A DNA stretch of 64,000 nucleotides from Candidatus Bacteroides merdigallinarum (GCA_019116285.1 DXBX01000063.1:17179-81178); one strand, 5' to 3'. Shown: positions 17,926-27,419, numbered from the stretch's first letter. Made by a program: numbers and translations. Notes: generated by a model not told the origin, from the letters alone.

Positions 17926-19334
17926 AAGGAAAAGACATGAACAAGATAGAAGATATACAATCCGTCTATTTCGTCGGAGCGGGCGGCATCGGCATGAGCG
18001 CCCTCATCCGCTATTTCCTGGCAAGGGGCAAGCAAGTGGCCGGATACGACCGCACGCCCAGCCCACTGACCAAGCAACTCATCGCCGAAGGGGCACGCCT
18101 GCACTACGAGGAGAACCCCGCCCTGATCCCCGACGACTGCCGCCGCCCGGACACGACGCTGGTCATCTATACCCCCGCCGTACCCGCCGACCATGCCGAG
18201 CTGGTGTGGTTTCGCGAGCACGGCTTCGAGCCGCACAAGCGCGCCCAGGTCTTGGGCCTCATCACCCGCAGCAGCCGCGGCCTGTGCGTGGCCGGCACCC
18301 ACGGGAAGACCACGACCAGCACCATGGCCGCCCACCTGCTCTACCAGTCGCACGTGGGGTGCACGGCCTTCCTCGGAGGCATATCGAAGAACTACGGCAC
18401 CAACCTGCTGCTCTCCTCCGACAGCCCGTACACGGTCATCGAGGCCGACGAGTTCGACCGCTCCTTCCATTGGCTCAGCCCGTGTATGAGCGTCATCACA
18501 GCCACTGACCCCGACCACCTGGACATCTACGGCACCCCCGAAGCCTACCTCGAGAGCTTCCGGCACTACACCACCCTCATCCGCCCGGGAGGCGCCCTGA
18601 TCATCCACAAGGACCTCGCCCTGCGCCCCGACGTGCAGGAGGGTGTCCGCGTCCTCACCTACGGACGCACGGAGGGCGACTTCCACGCAGAGAATATCCG
18701 CATCGGAGAGGGCAAGATATTCCTCGACTTCGTGGCGCCCGACACACGCATCGCCGACGTCCAGCTGGGCGTGCCCGTCAGCATCAACATCGAAAACGGC
18801 GTGGCCGCCATGGCCCTGGCACACCTTGCCGGCGCCACCGATGCCGAAATCCGCCTGGGCATGGCCACCTTCCGCGGCGTGGACAGGCGCTTCGACTTCA
18901 AGCTGAAGACCCCCACGCACGCCGTCCTGAGCGACTATGCCCACCACCCCGCGGAGATTGCCCAGAGCATCCGCTCCGTGCGCGAGCTGTACGAAGGCCG
19001 GCGCATCACCGTCATCTTCCAGCCGCACCTCTACACCCGCACGCGCGACTTCTACCGGGAGTTTGCCGAGAGCCTCTCGCTGGCCGACGAGGTCATCCTG
19101 ACCGACATCTACCCCGCCCGCGAAGAGCCTATCCCCGGCGTTACGAGCCAACTCATCCTGGACAACCTGCACGGGGATGTCGCCAAGCGCCTGTGCCGCA
19201 AGGAGGACCTCCCCGCCCTGCTGCGCCAGGAGCCCGACCTCCAGGTGGTCATTGTCCTCGGGGCCGGAGACATCGACCTCCAGGCTCCCGGCATCGCCCG
19301 GATGATGAACGAACGACTGAACGCCGATAACTAA
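17922..19334 (+). CDS. murC: UDP-MurNAc:L-alanine ligase MurC
   Basis: The 470-residue Mur ligase attaches the first amino acid of the stem peptide. It has the N-terminal dinucleotide-fold motif VYFVGAGGIGMSAL, the ATP loop VAGTHGKTTTSTM, the metal-binding EADEFDRSF segment, TATDPDHLDIYG and DYAHHPAEI. Two starts are possible: ATG at 17922 overlapping the murG stop, or ATG at 17937, five codons later. The order murC before ftsQ is usual. Confidence 0.96.
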   Translation: MKGKDMNKIEDIQSVYFVGAGGIGMSALIRYFLARGKQVAGYDRTPSPLTKQLIAEGARLHYEENPALIPDDCRRPDTTLVIYTPAVPADHAELVWFREHGFEPHKRAQVLGLITRSSRGLCVAGTHGKTTTSTMAAHLLYQSHVGCTAFLGGISKNYGTNLLLSSDSPYTVIEADEFDRSFHWLSPCMSVITATDPDHLDIYGTPEAYLESFRHYTTLIRPGGALIIHKDLALRPDVQEGVRVLTYGRTEGDFHAENIRIGEGKIFLDFVAPDTRIADVQLGVPVSINIENGVAAMALAHLAGATDAEIRLGMATFRGVDRRFDFKLKTPTHAVLSDYAHHPAEIAQSIRSVRELYEGRRITVIFQPHLYTRTRDFYREFAESLSLADEVILTDIYPAREEPIPGVTSQLILDNLHGDVAKRLCRKEDLPALLRQEPDLQVVIVLGAGDIDLQAPGIARMMNERLNADN

Positions 19335-19349
19335 CCAAGGAGAAACCCT

Positions 19350-20084
19350 ATGCTGAAGAAGATTCTGACCCTCGCCTGCACCCTCGTGGCGGCCGCCTAC
19401 CTTTTCCTGGCCGTCACCGCCTTCAACCGGAAGCCCGGCGGACAAGCCTGCCCCGGCCTCGAGCTGGCCGTACGCGACAGTGTCTACGCCGGCTTCGTCA
19501 CCGGGCAGGACATCTCCGCCCTGCTCAGCCGCCAGGGCCTCGACCCCGCCGGGAAGAACACGGACAGCATCGACACACGCCGCATGGAGGAAGCCCTCGC
19601 CGGACACCCCCTCATTGACGACGTGCAATGCTACAAGACACCCCGCGGAGGCGTGTGCGTCGAGGTCAGCCAGCGCCTCCCCATCCTGCGCATCATGAGC
19701 GACGGAGGAGAGAGCTACTACGTGGACAACAAAGGCCGCACGATGCCCCTCTCGGCCAAGTGCGTCGCCCGCCTGCCCGTGGCCACGGGCAGCGTCACAC
19801 GCGCCTTTGCCACCGACTCCCTCTACGGCTTCGGGCAATTCCTGCGGGGCGACCCCTTCTGGCAGGCACAGACGGAGCAGATACACGTCCTCCCCGACCA
19901 TACCATTGAGCTCGTGCCCCGCGTGGGCGACCACATCATCTACCTGGGCACCCTCGAAGGCTACGAGCGGAAGCTGCGCCGCGTCCGGCTCTTCTACGAG
20001 AAAGCACTCAACCGCGTGGGATGGAACAAATATTCGCGCATCAACGTGGAGTTCGACAACCAGATTATCTGCACGCGCCGCTGA
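19350..20084 (+). CDS. ftsQ: Cell division protein FtsQ
   Basis: The 244-residue protein has a short cytoplasmic N-terminus, one membrane helix (about residues 6-24) and a periplasmic part with a POTRA-like segment (about 45-110, RRMEEALAGHPLIDDVQCYK) and a following domain ending in WNKYSRINVEFDNQIICTRR. This is the layout of FtsQ, which recruits FtsL/FtsB and regulates FtsWI. Its position directly before ftsA supports the name. It ends 141 bp before ftsA, with a 22-bp repeat array between. Confidence 0.92.
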   Translation: MLKKILTLACTLVAAAYLFLAVTAFNRKPGGQACPGLELAVRDSVYAGFVTGQDISALLSRQGLDPAGKNTDSIDTRRMEEALAGHPLIDDVQCYKTPRGGVCVEVSQRLPILRIMSDGGESYYVDNKGRTMPLSAKCVARLPVATGSVTRAFATDSLYGFGQFLRGDPFWQAQTEQIHVLPDHTIELVPRVGDHIIYLGTLEGYERKLRRVRLFYEKALNRVGWNKYSRINVEFDNQIICTRR

Positions 20085-20095
20085 CCGCGGACACC

Positions 20096-20161
20096 GGTAC
20101 CGACGGACACGAGCGCAGGTACCGACGGGCACAAGCGCGGATACCGACGAACACAACCCGC
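20096..20161. repeat. 22-bp tandem repeat array C
   Basis: Three units start at 20096 and 20118 (both GGTACCGACG) and 20140 (GATACCGACG), with a partial unit from 20162. The array begins 11 bp after the ftsQ stop and ends a few bp before the -33 element of the ftsA promoter. Confidence 0.87.
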
Positions 20162-20167
20162 AATACC

Positions 20168-20199
20168 TTGGGATAAACGATAGAAAATAACTAACTTTG
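20168..20199 (+). promoter_or_regulatory. Internal promoter for ftsA-ftsZ
   Basis: TTG at 20168-20170 and TAACTTTG at 20192-20199 are separated by 21 bp, matching the Bacteroidetes promoter pattern. The -7 box is 26 bp before the ftsA start. It would allow ftsA and ftsZ to be transcribed independently of the upstream wall genes. Confidence 0.65.
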
Positions 20200-20225
20200 C
20201 AGCCAAATACTAAACAACAGAAACT

Positions 20226-21638
20226 ATGTCAACAACCGAATTTATCGCCGCCATCGAGTTGGGCTCATCACGCATCGCCGGCATCGCCGGACAGAAGCAT
20301 GACGACGGAAGCCTCGAAGTCCTGGCCTACGCCTCGGAAGACTCGTCTTCGTTCGTACGCAAGGGCATCGTCTACAACATCGACAAGGCTGCCCACGCCA
20401 TCCAAGGCATCGTCGCCACCTTGGAGGAGCAGCTGGGACAATCCATAGCCAAAGTCTACGCGGGCATCGGAGGACAGTCGCTGCGCACCGTGCGCAACGC
20501 CGTCAGCCGCACGCTGGATGAGGAGGGCATCATCTCCAACGACCTGGTGGACGAACTGAACGACGAGAACCTGCAAATCCCCCTGGCGGACATGTGCATC
20601 CTCGACGTCGCACCCCAGGAATACAAGATAGACAACACCCTGCACGCCGATCCCGTGGGCGTGGCCGGGCAACGCATCACCGGGCAATACCTCAACCTCG
20701 TCGCACGCCACCAGCTCCGCAAGAACCTCGAGCAAAGCTTCGAGAAAGCCGGAGTCAAGCTGGTCGACATGCCCGTGGCACCCCTCGCCCTGGCACGCGC
20801 CGTACTCTCCAAGAACGAGATGCGCGCCGGATGCGCCCTCGTCGACCTCGGCGCGGACACCACCACCGTACAGGTCTACAAGGACAATATCCTGCGCTAC
20901 CTCTGCGTGCTCCCCCTGGGCGGACAGAACATCACCCGCGACCTCACCCTCCTGAAAATCGAGGAAGAAGAGGCCGAGCAACTCAAGCTGCAATACGGCG
21001 ACGCCTGCTACCAGCCCGACACCGACGATGCCAACCCGGCGGACACCCCTCAAACCTGCACCCTGGCCGACGGACGAGCCATTGAGCTGACCGCCCTGAA
21101 CGACATCATCGGCGCACGCGCCGAGGAAATCCTGGCCAACGCATGGAATCAGATCAGGCAGTCCGGCTACGAGCGCGAACTGCTGGCAGGCACCATACTG
21201 ACCGGCGGCAGTGCCCTCCTGACGGGCACGGAAGCCCTCTTCCGCAAGCTCAGCCGCACGGAGAGAGTGCGCACCGCCCTCGCCATACAAGCCCCCCTGC
21301 ACGACGCGCCGGGCACCCTCGCCTCCGACGCACGCCAAAACACCCTGTTGGGCCTCCTGGCCGTCGGCAGCGTGAACTGCGCCGTGCAGCCCAAGCCGCA
21401 GCCCAAGCCCGAACCCCAGCAGGCCAACATCTTCCGCGAAGAAGAAGTGGAAAAGCCCGAGCCGCCCAAGCCCGAGCCCAAGGAACCCCAAAGCACCGAC
21501 AAGGACAAAGACCACAAGACCACGAAGAAGCCCATCAAAGAACCCGACACGGGCAAGCGAGGCTCCTTCTTCGGCAACCTGTTCGAGAAATTCCGCAACG
21601 AGGTGCTGGACGACAACAGCGAAAAGCTGAACAATTAA
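20226..21638 (+). CDS. ftsA: Cell division protein FtsA
   Basis: FtsA is an actin-like ATPase that anchors FtsZ to the membrane. The 470-residue protein has the actin-fold motifs IAAIELGSSRIAGIAG near the N-terminus, CALVDLGADTTTVQVY in the middle and GTILTGGSALLTG later. After about residue 385 a low-complexity linker rich in Pro, Lys and Glu leads to a C-terminal amphipathic helix (GSFFGNLFEKFRNEVL) that should be the membrane anchor. The long charged linker makes it longer than E. coli FtsA (420 residues). It is followed by ftsZ after 37 bp. Confidence 0.96.
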   Translation: MSTTEFIAAIELGSSRIAGIAGQKHDDGSLEVLAYASEDSSSFVRKGIVYNIDKAAHAIQGIVATLEEQLGQSIAKVYAGIGGQSLRTVRNAVSRTLDEEGIISNDLVDELNDENLQIPLADMCILDVAPQEYKIDNTLHADPVGVAGQRITGQYLNLVARHQLRKNLEQSFEKAGVKLVDMPVAPLALARAVLSKNEMRAGCALVDLGADTTTVQVYKDNILRYLCVLPLGGQNITRDLTLLKIEEEEAEQLKLQYGDACYQPDTDDANPADTPQTCTLADGRAIELTALNDIIGARAEEILANAWNQIRQSGYERELLAGTILTGGSALLTGTEALFRKLSRTERVRTALAIQAPLHDAPGTLASDARQNTLLGLLAVGSVNCAVQPKPQPKPEPQQANIFREEEVEKPEPPKPEPKEPQSTDKDKDHKTTKKPIKEPDTGKRGSFFGNLFEKFRNEVLDDNSEKLNN

Positions 21639-21675
21639 CCATAGAGCAATAACCACTTAACCATTACATACGAAA

Positions 21676-22989
21676 ATGGACGACAGAGTACAATTCGACT
21701 TCCCCACCGACTCCCCTAAGATCATCAAGGTCATCGGCGTGGGAGGAGGCGGCGGCAACGCCGTCAACCACATGTACCGCGAAGGCATCCACGAGGTGGC
21801 ATTCGTGGTATGCAACACCGACCGCAAGGCACTCGAAGAATCGCCCGTGCCCGTCAAAGTGCAACTCGGACACGAAGGCCTCGGAGCCGGCAACCGCCCC
21901 AGCAAGGCCAAGGAAGCCACCGAAGAAAGCATCGAAGAAGTCAAGAATATGCTCAACGACGGCACCAAGATGGTGTTCATCACCGCAGGCATGGGAGGCG
22001 GAACCGGCACCGGCGCCGCACCCACCATCGCCCGCATCACCAAGGAGATGGACATCCTGACGGTGGGCATCGTCACCATACCCTTCCGCTGGGAAGGCGA
22101 CAAGAAAATCGACCAGGCCCTGGACGGCGTCGAGGAAATCAGCAAGAACGTAGACGCCCTGCTCGTCATCAACAACGAGAAGCTGGGCGAGATATACCCC
22201 GACCTCTCCGTCAAGAACGCCTTCGCCAAGGCCAACGACACCCTCCTCGTAGCCGCCAAGAGCATCGCCGAGATCATCACCATGCGCGGCATCATCAACC
22301 TGGACTTCAACGACGTCAAGACCGTCATGAAGGACGGCGGCGTGGCCATCATGAGCACCGGATACGGCGAGGGCGAGAGCCGCGTCAGCAAGGCCATCGA
22401 GCAGGCCCGCCACTCACCCCTGCTCAACAACAACGACATCTTCAACTCCCAGAAAGTCCTCCTCAACATCTCCTACAGCCCCGACCACGAGCTGATGATG
22501 AGCGAGATGGACGAAGTCAAGGAGTTCATGAACCGCTTCAACCGCAACTTCGAGACCAAGTTCGGCATGGCCGAGGATCCCGCCCTGGGCGAACAGGTGA
22601 AAATCACCCTCCTCGCCACCGGATTCGGCATCCAGGACATCCACATGAAGGAGATGGACCAGCGCCTCGAACAGCGCAGCCAGGAAGAGCAGAAGCGCCT
22701 GGCCGAACTGGAAGAGAAGGAAGAAGAACGGCGCAAACGCCGCGAGAGCTATTACGGACGCGATACCAACGCCCGCTACCAGCCCGTCCGCCGGCGCCAC
22801 ATCTACCTCTTCGCCCCCGAAGACCTGGACAACACCGACGTCGTCACCCTGGTCGAAGAATCGCCCACCTGCCGGCGCGACAAGACCACCCTCAACGCCA
22901 TCCGCGACAAAGCCGAGCAAGAGCGGGCCGAAGCCATCGCCACCGGAGGCGGACAACAAGGGGAAGAAGAAGGGGTCATTACATTCTGA
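21676..22989 (+). CDS. ftsZ: Cell division GTPase FtsZ
   Basis: FtsZ polymerises into the cytokinetic ring. The 437-residue protein begins with a short tail, then the GTPase domain with GVGGGGGNAVNHM (about residues 21-33), the tubulin signature GGGTGTGAAP (107-116) and NLDFNDVKTVM, then the second domain. A long charged linker (from about 335, rich in Glu, Gln and Arg) leads to the C-terminal end EEEGVITF, which is the expected site for FtsA contact. Confidence 0.98.
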   Translation: MDDRVQFDFPTDSPKIIKVIGVGGGGGNAVNHMYREGIHEVAFVVCNTDRKALEESPVPVKVQLGHEGLGAGNRPSKAKEATEESIEEVKNMLNDGTKMVFITAGMGGGTGTGAAPTIARITKEMDILTVGIVTIPFRWEGDKKIDQALDGVEEISKNVDALLVINNEKLGEIYPDLSVKNAFAKANDTLLVAAKSIAEIITMRGIINLDFNDVKTVMKDGGVAIMSTGYGEGESRVSKAIEQARHSPLLNNNDIFNSQKVLLNISYSPDHELMMSEMDEVKEFMNRFNRNFETKFGMAEDPALGEQVKITLLATGFGIQDIHMKEMDQRLEQRSQEEQKRLAELEEKEEERRKRRESYYGRDTNARYQPVRRRHIYLFAPEDLDNTDVVTLVEESPTCRRDKTTLNAIRDKAEQERAEAIATGGGQQGEEEGVITF

Positions 22990-23014
22990 ACTAAATCAAA
23001 AAAACAATAGCACT

Positions 23015-23467
23015 ATGAGTTTATTCGACAAAGTCAGCGAAGACATTAAAACCGCAATGAAGGCCAAGGACAAAGTAGCCCTCGAGACACTGCGCAATAT
23101 CAAGAAGGTATTTCTGGAGGCGAAGACCGCGCCGGGCGCCAACGACACCCTGAGCGATGCCGACGCCCTGAAGCTCATCCAGAAGCTGGCCAAGCAGGGC
23201 AAGGACGCCGCAGACATCTACATCCAGCAGGGACGTCAGGACCTGGCCGACGAGGAGCTGGCGCAGGTGAAGGTGATGGAGACGTATCTGCCCAAACAGC
23301 TCTCGGCCGAAGAACTGGAGGCTGCCCTCCGCGAAATCATCGCCGAAGTGGGCGCCGAAGGCCCCAAGGACATGGGCAAGGTGATGGGCACCGCCACCAA
23401 GCGCCTGGCCGGCGTGGCCGAGGGTCGCGCCATCTCGGCCAAGGTGAAGGAGCTTTTGAACCTGTAA
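23015..23467 (+). CDS. GatB/YqeY domain protein
   Basis: The 150-residue cytoplasmic protein matches the YqeY family: an N-terminal helical half (LFDKVSEDIKTAMKAKDKVAL) and a C-terminal half with AEVGAEGPKDMGKVMG, like the tail domain of the GatB amidotransferase subunit. The family is thought to act in tRNA-dependent amidation or tRNA binding, but its exact role is unsettled. It lies 25 bp after ftsZ, as in many Bacteroides genomes, and ends at a strong hairpin terminator. Confidence 0.9.
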   Translation: MSLFDKVSEDIKTAMKAKDKVALETLRNIKKVFLEAKTAPGANDTLSDADALKLIQKLAKQGKDAADIYIQQGRQDLADEELAQVKVMETYLPKQLSAEELEAALREIIAEVGAEGPKDMGKVMGTATKRLAGVAEGRAISAKVKELLNL

Positions 23468-23503
23468 GCAGGAAGAGCCCGACCCTGAAAAGCCGGTACA
23501 TAA

Positions 23504-23545
23504 TGCCTGTCCCACGGTTATACCCGCCGCCGGACAGGCATTTTT
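23504..23545 (+). terminator. Rho-independent terminator after the yqeY-like gene
   Basis: A 9-bp perfect stem TGCCTGTCC (23504-23512) / GGACAGGCA (23532-23540) with a 19-nt loop is followed by TTTTT. It closes the division cluster transcript and lies tail to tail with recO. Confidence 0.78.
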
Positions 23546-24273
23546 CATAGAAAGACTTCGCGCAACACCTCCACCGAGCGCAGCTCCGGGAGGTCGGGCA
23601 GATGGAGGCGATAGTAGGTCAGAATGACCTCCAGGCAACGGGCACGCTCCTCGCGCGTGAGGCGGAAGAGGTGCATCGTAGCGTAATCCATGCGCATCAG
23701 GCGGGCCATGCGGGCGGCCTCGTCGGGCGGAAGGCAGTCGTTGTGTGCCGCGGGACGCAGGGGCGTGAAGCACGCGGCACGCAGGTCGAACCAGTCGCCC
23801 GCGGCATAATCCTCCAGGTTGGGATAAAGCCCCAGGAAGCGCGAGAGGCGCATGAGAAAGACCAGGTGGAAGTTGGCAAAGCCCGTGCGACACTCGTCCA
23901 GCCACAGCAGCGACGAGCGCAGGTAGGCAAAGAGAGGCCGGTTCTCCGTCTCCTCGCGCAACACCCGGTAGAGAAACTCGGAGAGGAACAGGGCAATGGC
24001 CGCCTTGCGCGGGTCGTAGGGCAGGGACGTATAGGGACAGGCCGTCCGGGCCTCCTTCACCCGCCCCACCGACGACGAGGAACGCACCTCGGCCTCCAGC
24101 TCCACCAGCGCGGGGGGCTGAAACAGCACGCTCCGCACCGCCGCACGCCGCGAGCGCGACACCGGCACCACCACCGATGCCCGGCCCGACACCTCGGTAT
24201 AGACGGTGGCCATCAGGGCCGTGTCCTTATACTTCACCGTGCGGAGCACGATACACTCTGTCTTCTGTAACAT
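23545..24273 (-). CDS. recO: DNA repair protein RecO
   Basis: The 242-residue product starts at the ATG at 24273 ([21 protein letters not shown]), which matches family N-termini; a frame extension to 24330 adds residues unlike RecO. The first 80 residues form the OB-fold and the rest is the helical domain ([39 protein letters not shown]). The zinc-binding cysteines of some RecO proteins are not evident, as is usual in Bacteroidetes. RecO loads RecA on SSB-coated DNA together with RecR. It is divergent from argS. Confidence 0.9.
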   Translation of the reverse strand: MLQKTECIVLRTVKYKDTALMATVYTEVSGRASVVVPVSRSRRAAVRSVLFQPPALVELEAEVRSSSSVGRVKEARTACPYTSLPYDPRKAAIALFLSEFLYRVLREETENRPLFAYLRSSLLWLDECRTGFANFHLVFLMRLSRFLGLYPNLEDYAAGDWFDLRAACFTPLRPAAHNDCLPPDEAARMARLMRMDYATMHLFRLTREERARCLEVILTYYRLHLPDLPELRSVEVLREVFL

Positions 24274-24375
24274 CTCATTCCGTTTCGTTAGCGGGAGCAA
24301 AGCTACGAAAAATCCGCGAAACCCGACCATCCCACCGCTGCCAAATCACACCCCATCCCGCCGCAGACGTCCGGG

Positions 24376-24463
24376 GATATTGCCGTCCGCGCTCGCCGGT
24401 ATCCCCGAGCGCGTTCGTCGGCTCCCGCGAGCACGAGCGCCGATACCGCCGAATCCGCACGGA
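24376..24463. repeat. 22-bp tandem repeat array D
   Basis: Four units start at 24376 (GATATTG), 24398 (GGTATCC), 24420 (GGCTCCC) and 24442 (GATACCG). Unlike the other arrays, this one lies between two divergent start codons (recO and argS), directly upstream of the argS promoter, so it is not simply a 3-prime end feature. Confidence 0.8.
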
Positions 24464-24476
24464 TTCTCCCCACGGA

Positions 24477-24509
24477 TTGCCGCCGTCTCATTTAAATGTC
24501 GTATCTTTG
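24477..24509 (+). promoter_or_regulatory. argS promoter
   Basis: TATCTTTG at 24502-24509 fits the -7 consensus; TTG at 24477-24479 is a possible -33 element with a spacing of 22 bp. The box is 29 bp before the argS start. Confidence 0.6.
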
Positions 24510-24538
24510 TGCCCAATAACAGAAATACCTTATCACTC

Positions 24539-26332
24539 ATGAAGATAGAAGAAAGACTGACCGCAGCCGTCGTGAACGGCCTGAAAGCACTGTACGGACA
24601 GGACGTGCCCTCCGCACAAGTGCAATTGCAGAAGACGAAGAAAGAGTTTGAAGGACACCTGACACTGGTAGTGTTCCCCTTCCTGCGCATGTCGCGCAAA
24701 GGACCCGAGCAGACAGCCGGGGAGATCGGCGAATACCTGGTGGCCAACGAGCCCGCCGTGGCCGCCTACAACGTGATCAAGGGCTTCCTCAACCTCACCG
24801 TGGCCCCCGCAGCCTGGATCGAACTCCTGGATGATATCCATGCGCAGCCCGAGTACGGGTTGACACCCGCCACGCCGGAGTCGCCCCTGGTGATGATCGA
24901 GTATTCGTCGCCCAACACCAACAAGCCCCTCCACCTGGGCCACGTGCGCAACAACCTCCTGGGCAACGCCCTGGCAAGGATTATCGCCGCCAACGGCAAC
25001 CGTGTGGTCAAGACCAACATCGTCAACGACCGCGGCATACACATCTGCAAGTCCATGCTGGCCTGGCTGAAGTATGGCAACGGCGAGACACCCGAATCCT
25101 CCGGCAAGAAGGGCGACCACCTCATAGGCGACTATTACGTGGCCTTCGACAAGCACTACAAAGCCGAAGTGAGCCAACTCATGGAGCAGGGCATGACAAA
25201 GGAAGAGGCCGAGGCCGCCTCGCCGCTGATGAAGGAGGCGCGCGAGATGCTCGTCAAGTGGGAAGCCGGCGACCCCGAAGTGCGTGCCCTGTGGAAGAAG
25301 ATGAACGACTGGGTGTACGCCGGATTCGACGAGACCTACCGCATGATGGGCGTCAGCTTCGACAAGATATATTACGAATCCGAGACCTACCTGGAGGGCA
25401 AGAAGAAGGTGCTCGAAGGACTGGACAAGGGGTTGTTCTACCGCAAGGAAGACGGATCGGTGTGGGCCGACCTGACGGGCGAGGGGCTGGACCACAAGCT
25501 GCTGCTCCGCTCGGACGGCACGTCGGTCTACATGACGCAGGACATCGGCACGGCCGAGCAACGCTTCGCCGACTACCCCATCGACAAGATGATCTACGTG
25601 GTGGGCAACGAGCAAAACTACCACTTCCAGGTGCTCAGCATCCTGCTAGACCGCCTGGGCTTCGAGTGGGGCAAGAGCCTGGTGCACTTCTCCTACGGCA
25701 TGGTGGAGCTGCCCGAAGGCAAGATGAAGAGCCGCGAGGGCACCGTGGTGGACGCTGACGACCTGATGGCGGAGATGATTGCCACCGCCCGCGAGACCAG
25801 CGGCGACCTGGGCAAGCTGGACGGCCTGACGCCGGAGGAGGCGGAGGACATCGCCCGCATCGTGGGCCTGGGCGCGCTGAAGTACTTCATCCTCAAGGTG
25901 GACGCCCGCAAGAACATGACGTTCAACCCCAAGGAGTCCATCGACTTCAACGGCAACACGGGCCCCTTCATCCAGTACACCTACGCCCGCATCCGCAGCG
26001 TGCTGCGCAAGGCACAGGAGGCTGGCATCCAGCTGCCCGAACGCCTGCCCGAAGGCATCAGCCTCAGCACGAAGGAAGAGGGCCTGGTGCAGATGCTGGC
26101 CGACTTTGCCGCCGTGGTGCGCCAGGCAGGCACGGACTACAGCCCGTCCGTCATCGCCAACTACTGCTACGACCTGGTGAAGGAGTACAACCAGTTCTAC
26201 CACGACTTCAGCATCCTGCGCGAGGAGAATGAGGCCGTGCGTCTGTTCCGTCTGGTGCTCTCCGCCGAGGTGGCGAAGATTGTGAAGCTGGGCATGGGCC
26301 TGCTGGGCATCGAGGTGCCGGAACGGATGTAA
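24539..26332 (+). CDS. argS: Arginyl-tRNA synthetase
   Basis: The 597-residue class I synthetase charges tRNA-Arg. The start at 24539 (MKIEERLTAAV) gives the normal N-terminal additional domain; an upstream frame to 24206 runs through the recO start and repeat array D. HLGH at residues 132-135, within SPNTNKPLHLGHVRNN, is the HIGH signature, and GKMKSREGTVV replaces KMSKS. The C-terminal DALR anticodon-binding domain ends with IVKLGMGLLGIEVPERM. Confidence 0.97.
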   Translation: MKIEERLTAAVVNGLKALYGQDVPSAQVQLQKTKKEFEGHLTLVVFPFLRMSRKGPEQTAGEIGEYLVANEPAVAAYNVIKGFLNLTVAPAAWIELLDDIHAQPEYGLTPATPESPLVMIEYSSPNTNKPLHLGHVRNNLLGNALARIIAANGNRVVKTNIVNDRGIHICKSMLAWLKYGNGETPESSGKKGDHLIGDYYVAFDKHYKAEVSQLMEQGMTKEEAEAASPLMKEAREMLVKWEAGDPEVRALWKKMNDWVYAGFDETYRMMGVSFDKIYYESETYLEGKKKVLEGLDKGLFYRKEDGSVWADLTGEGLDHKLLLRSDGTSVYMTQDIGTAEQRFADYPIDKMIYVVGNEQNYHFQVLSILLDRLGFEWGKSLVHFSYGMVELPEGKMKSREGTVVDADDLMAEMIATARETSGDLGKLDGLTPEEAEDIARIVGLGALKYFILKVDARKNMTFNPKESIDFNGNTGPFIQYTYARIRSVLRKAQEAGIQLPERLPEGISLSTKEEGLVQMLADFAAVVRQAGTDYSPSVIANYCYDLVKEYNQFYHDFSILREENEAVRLFRLVLSAEVAKIVKLGMGLLGIEVPERM

Positions 26333-26340
26333 GACATTGG

Positions 26341-26434
26341 CTTAGATACATGGATTGGGCGCGGATGGCGCGGATGACACGGATAAAACCCTTCCCAAAA
26401 GGAATCCGTGAGATCCGCGTAATCCGCGCCTAAG
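26341..26434. repeat. Hairpin element with 9-bp tandem repeats in both arms
   Basis: The left arm holds three 9-bp units at 26359-26385 (GCGCGGATG twice, then ACACGGATA), and the right arm holds three complementary units at 26403-26429. Outer CTTAG/CTAAG ends (26341-26345, 26430-26434) also pair. The 94-bp element lies between the convergent argS and kinase genes and can act as a bidirectional transcription barrier. Similar GCGCGGAT repeats occur widely in bacterial genomes. Confidence 0.75.
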
Positions 26435-26450
26435 TCATATAACAGGTGCC

Positions 26451-27419
26451 TCACGGGAACTGCAACGTGAAGCAACTGCCCTGCCCCACGGCGGACTGCA
26501 ACGTGATGTTCCCGCCGTGGCGGTTCATGACCTGACGGCAGAGGCTCAGGCCGATGCCGGAGCCGCCGGGCTTGGTGGTGAAGAAGGGGACGAACACCTT
26601 GTCCTGCACGTCGGGCAGGATGCCCTCGCCATTGTCGCGCACGTAGATGACGCACTTCCAGGGGAGGGCTTCGGCGGTGCCCACCTCGATGCAGGGATCG
26701 GGCGTCCGGGCGCAGGCCTCGCGCGCGTTCTTCAGGAGGTTGATGAGCACCTGCTCCACCTGGGCGCGGTCGATGTGCAACTGGATGTCGTCGGCGGGGA
26801 GATGGATGCGGATGGCGGGGTCGTCGGGATAGAGCTTGCGCAGGTCGGCCAGCAGTTCGCGCACGGAGACGGGACGGCGCACGGGCGCGGGCAGGCGGGT
26901 CAGACGGCGGTAGTTCTCCACAAACTCCAGCAGGCCCTTGCTGCGGCGGCAGATGGTCTTCATGCCCTGCTGCATCACGGCATAGTTCCGCTCGTTCATC
27001 TCGCGCTCGCTCAGGGTCTCGCTCAGGGAGAGGATGGGCGTGATGGAGTTCATGATTTCGTGCGTCAGCACGCGGATGAGCTTCTGCCAGGCCTCCATCT
27101 CGTTGCGTTCCAGCAGGCGGGTGCGGAATCCCTGCATCGCATCGGACAATTCCCCGGCCATCTCCTCCATCGGACGGTTGCGGTAGGGCGAACGGAAGGA
27201 AATCATCCGGTCGTCGTGGCGCAGGCTCTCCGCCAGGCCGCGCATCATGCGCATCTGCACCATCTGCAACCGGTAGAGGCGGACAGCCATCAGCAGCAGC
27301 AACAGGAAGAGGGTGGCGGCACAGAACCACAAGCGGCGCTCCGCCAGCACATACACCCCGACCGACATCAGGGCAAAGCCTGCCACGTGGAGCAGGACGA
27401 TGAAAGAATAGCGTCTCAT
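26451..27419 (-). CDS. Sensor histidine kinase (NtrB-like class)
   Basis: The 322-residue kinase has two membrane helices (about residues 5-25 and 30-47) with almost no periplasmic loop, so it probably senses a signal in or near the membrane. The phosphoacceptor is His120 in VLTHEIMNSITP, followed by N-box VLINLLKNAREAC, VRDNGEGI and GGSGIGLSL of the HATPase domain. The gene start overlaps the stop of the response regulator gene (ATGA), so the pair is co-translated. Together they most likely control the divergent export operon. Confidence 0.9.
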   Translation of the reverse strand: MRRYSFIVLLHVAGFALMSVGVYVLAERRLWFCAATLFLLLLLMAVRLYRLQMVQMRMMRGLAESLRHDDRMISFRSPYRNRPMEEMAGELSDAMQGFRTRLLERNEMEAWQKLIRVLTHEIMNSITPILSLSETLSEREMNERNYAVMQQGMKTICRRSKGLLEFVENYRRLTRLPAPVRRPVSVRELLADLRKLYPDDPAIRIHLPADDIQLHIDRAQVEQVLINLLKNAREACARTPDPCIEVGTAEALPWKCVIYVRDNGEGILPDVQDKVFVPFFTTKPGGSGIGLSLCRQVMNRHGGNITLQSAVGQGSCFTLQFP

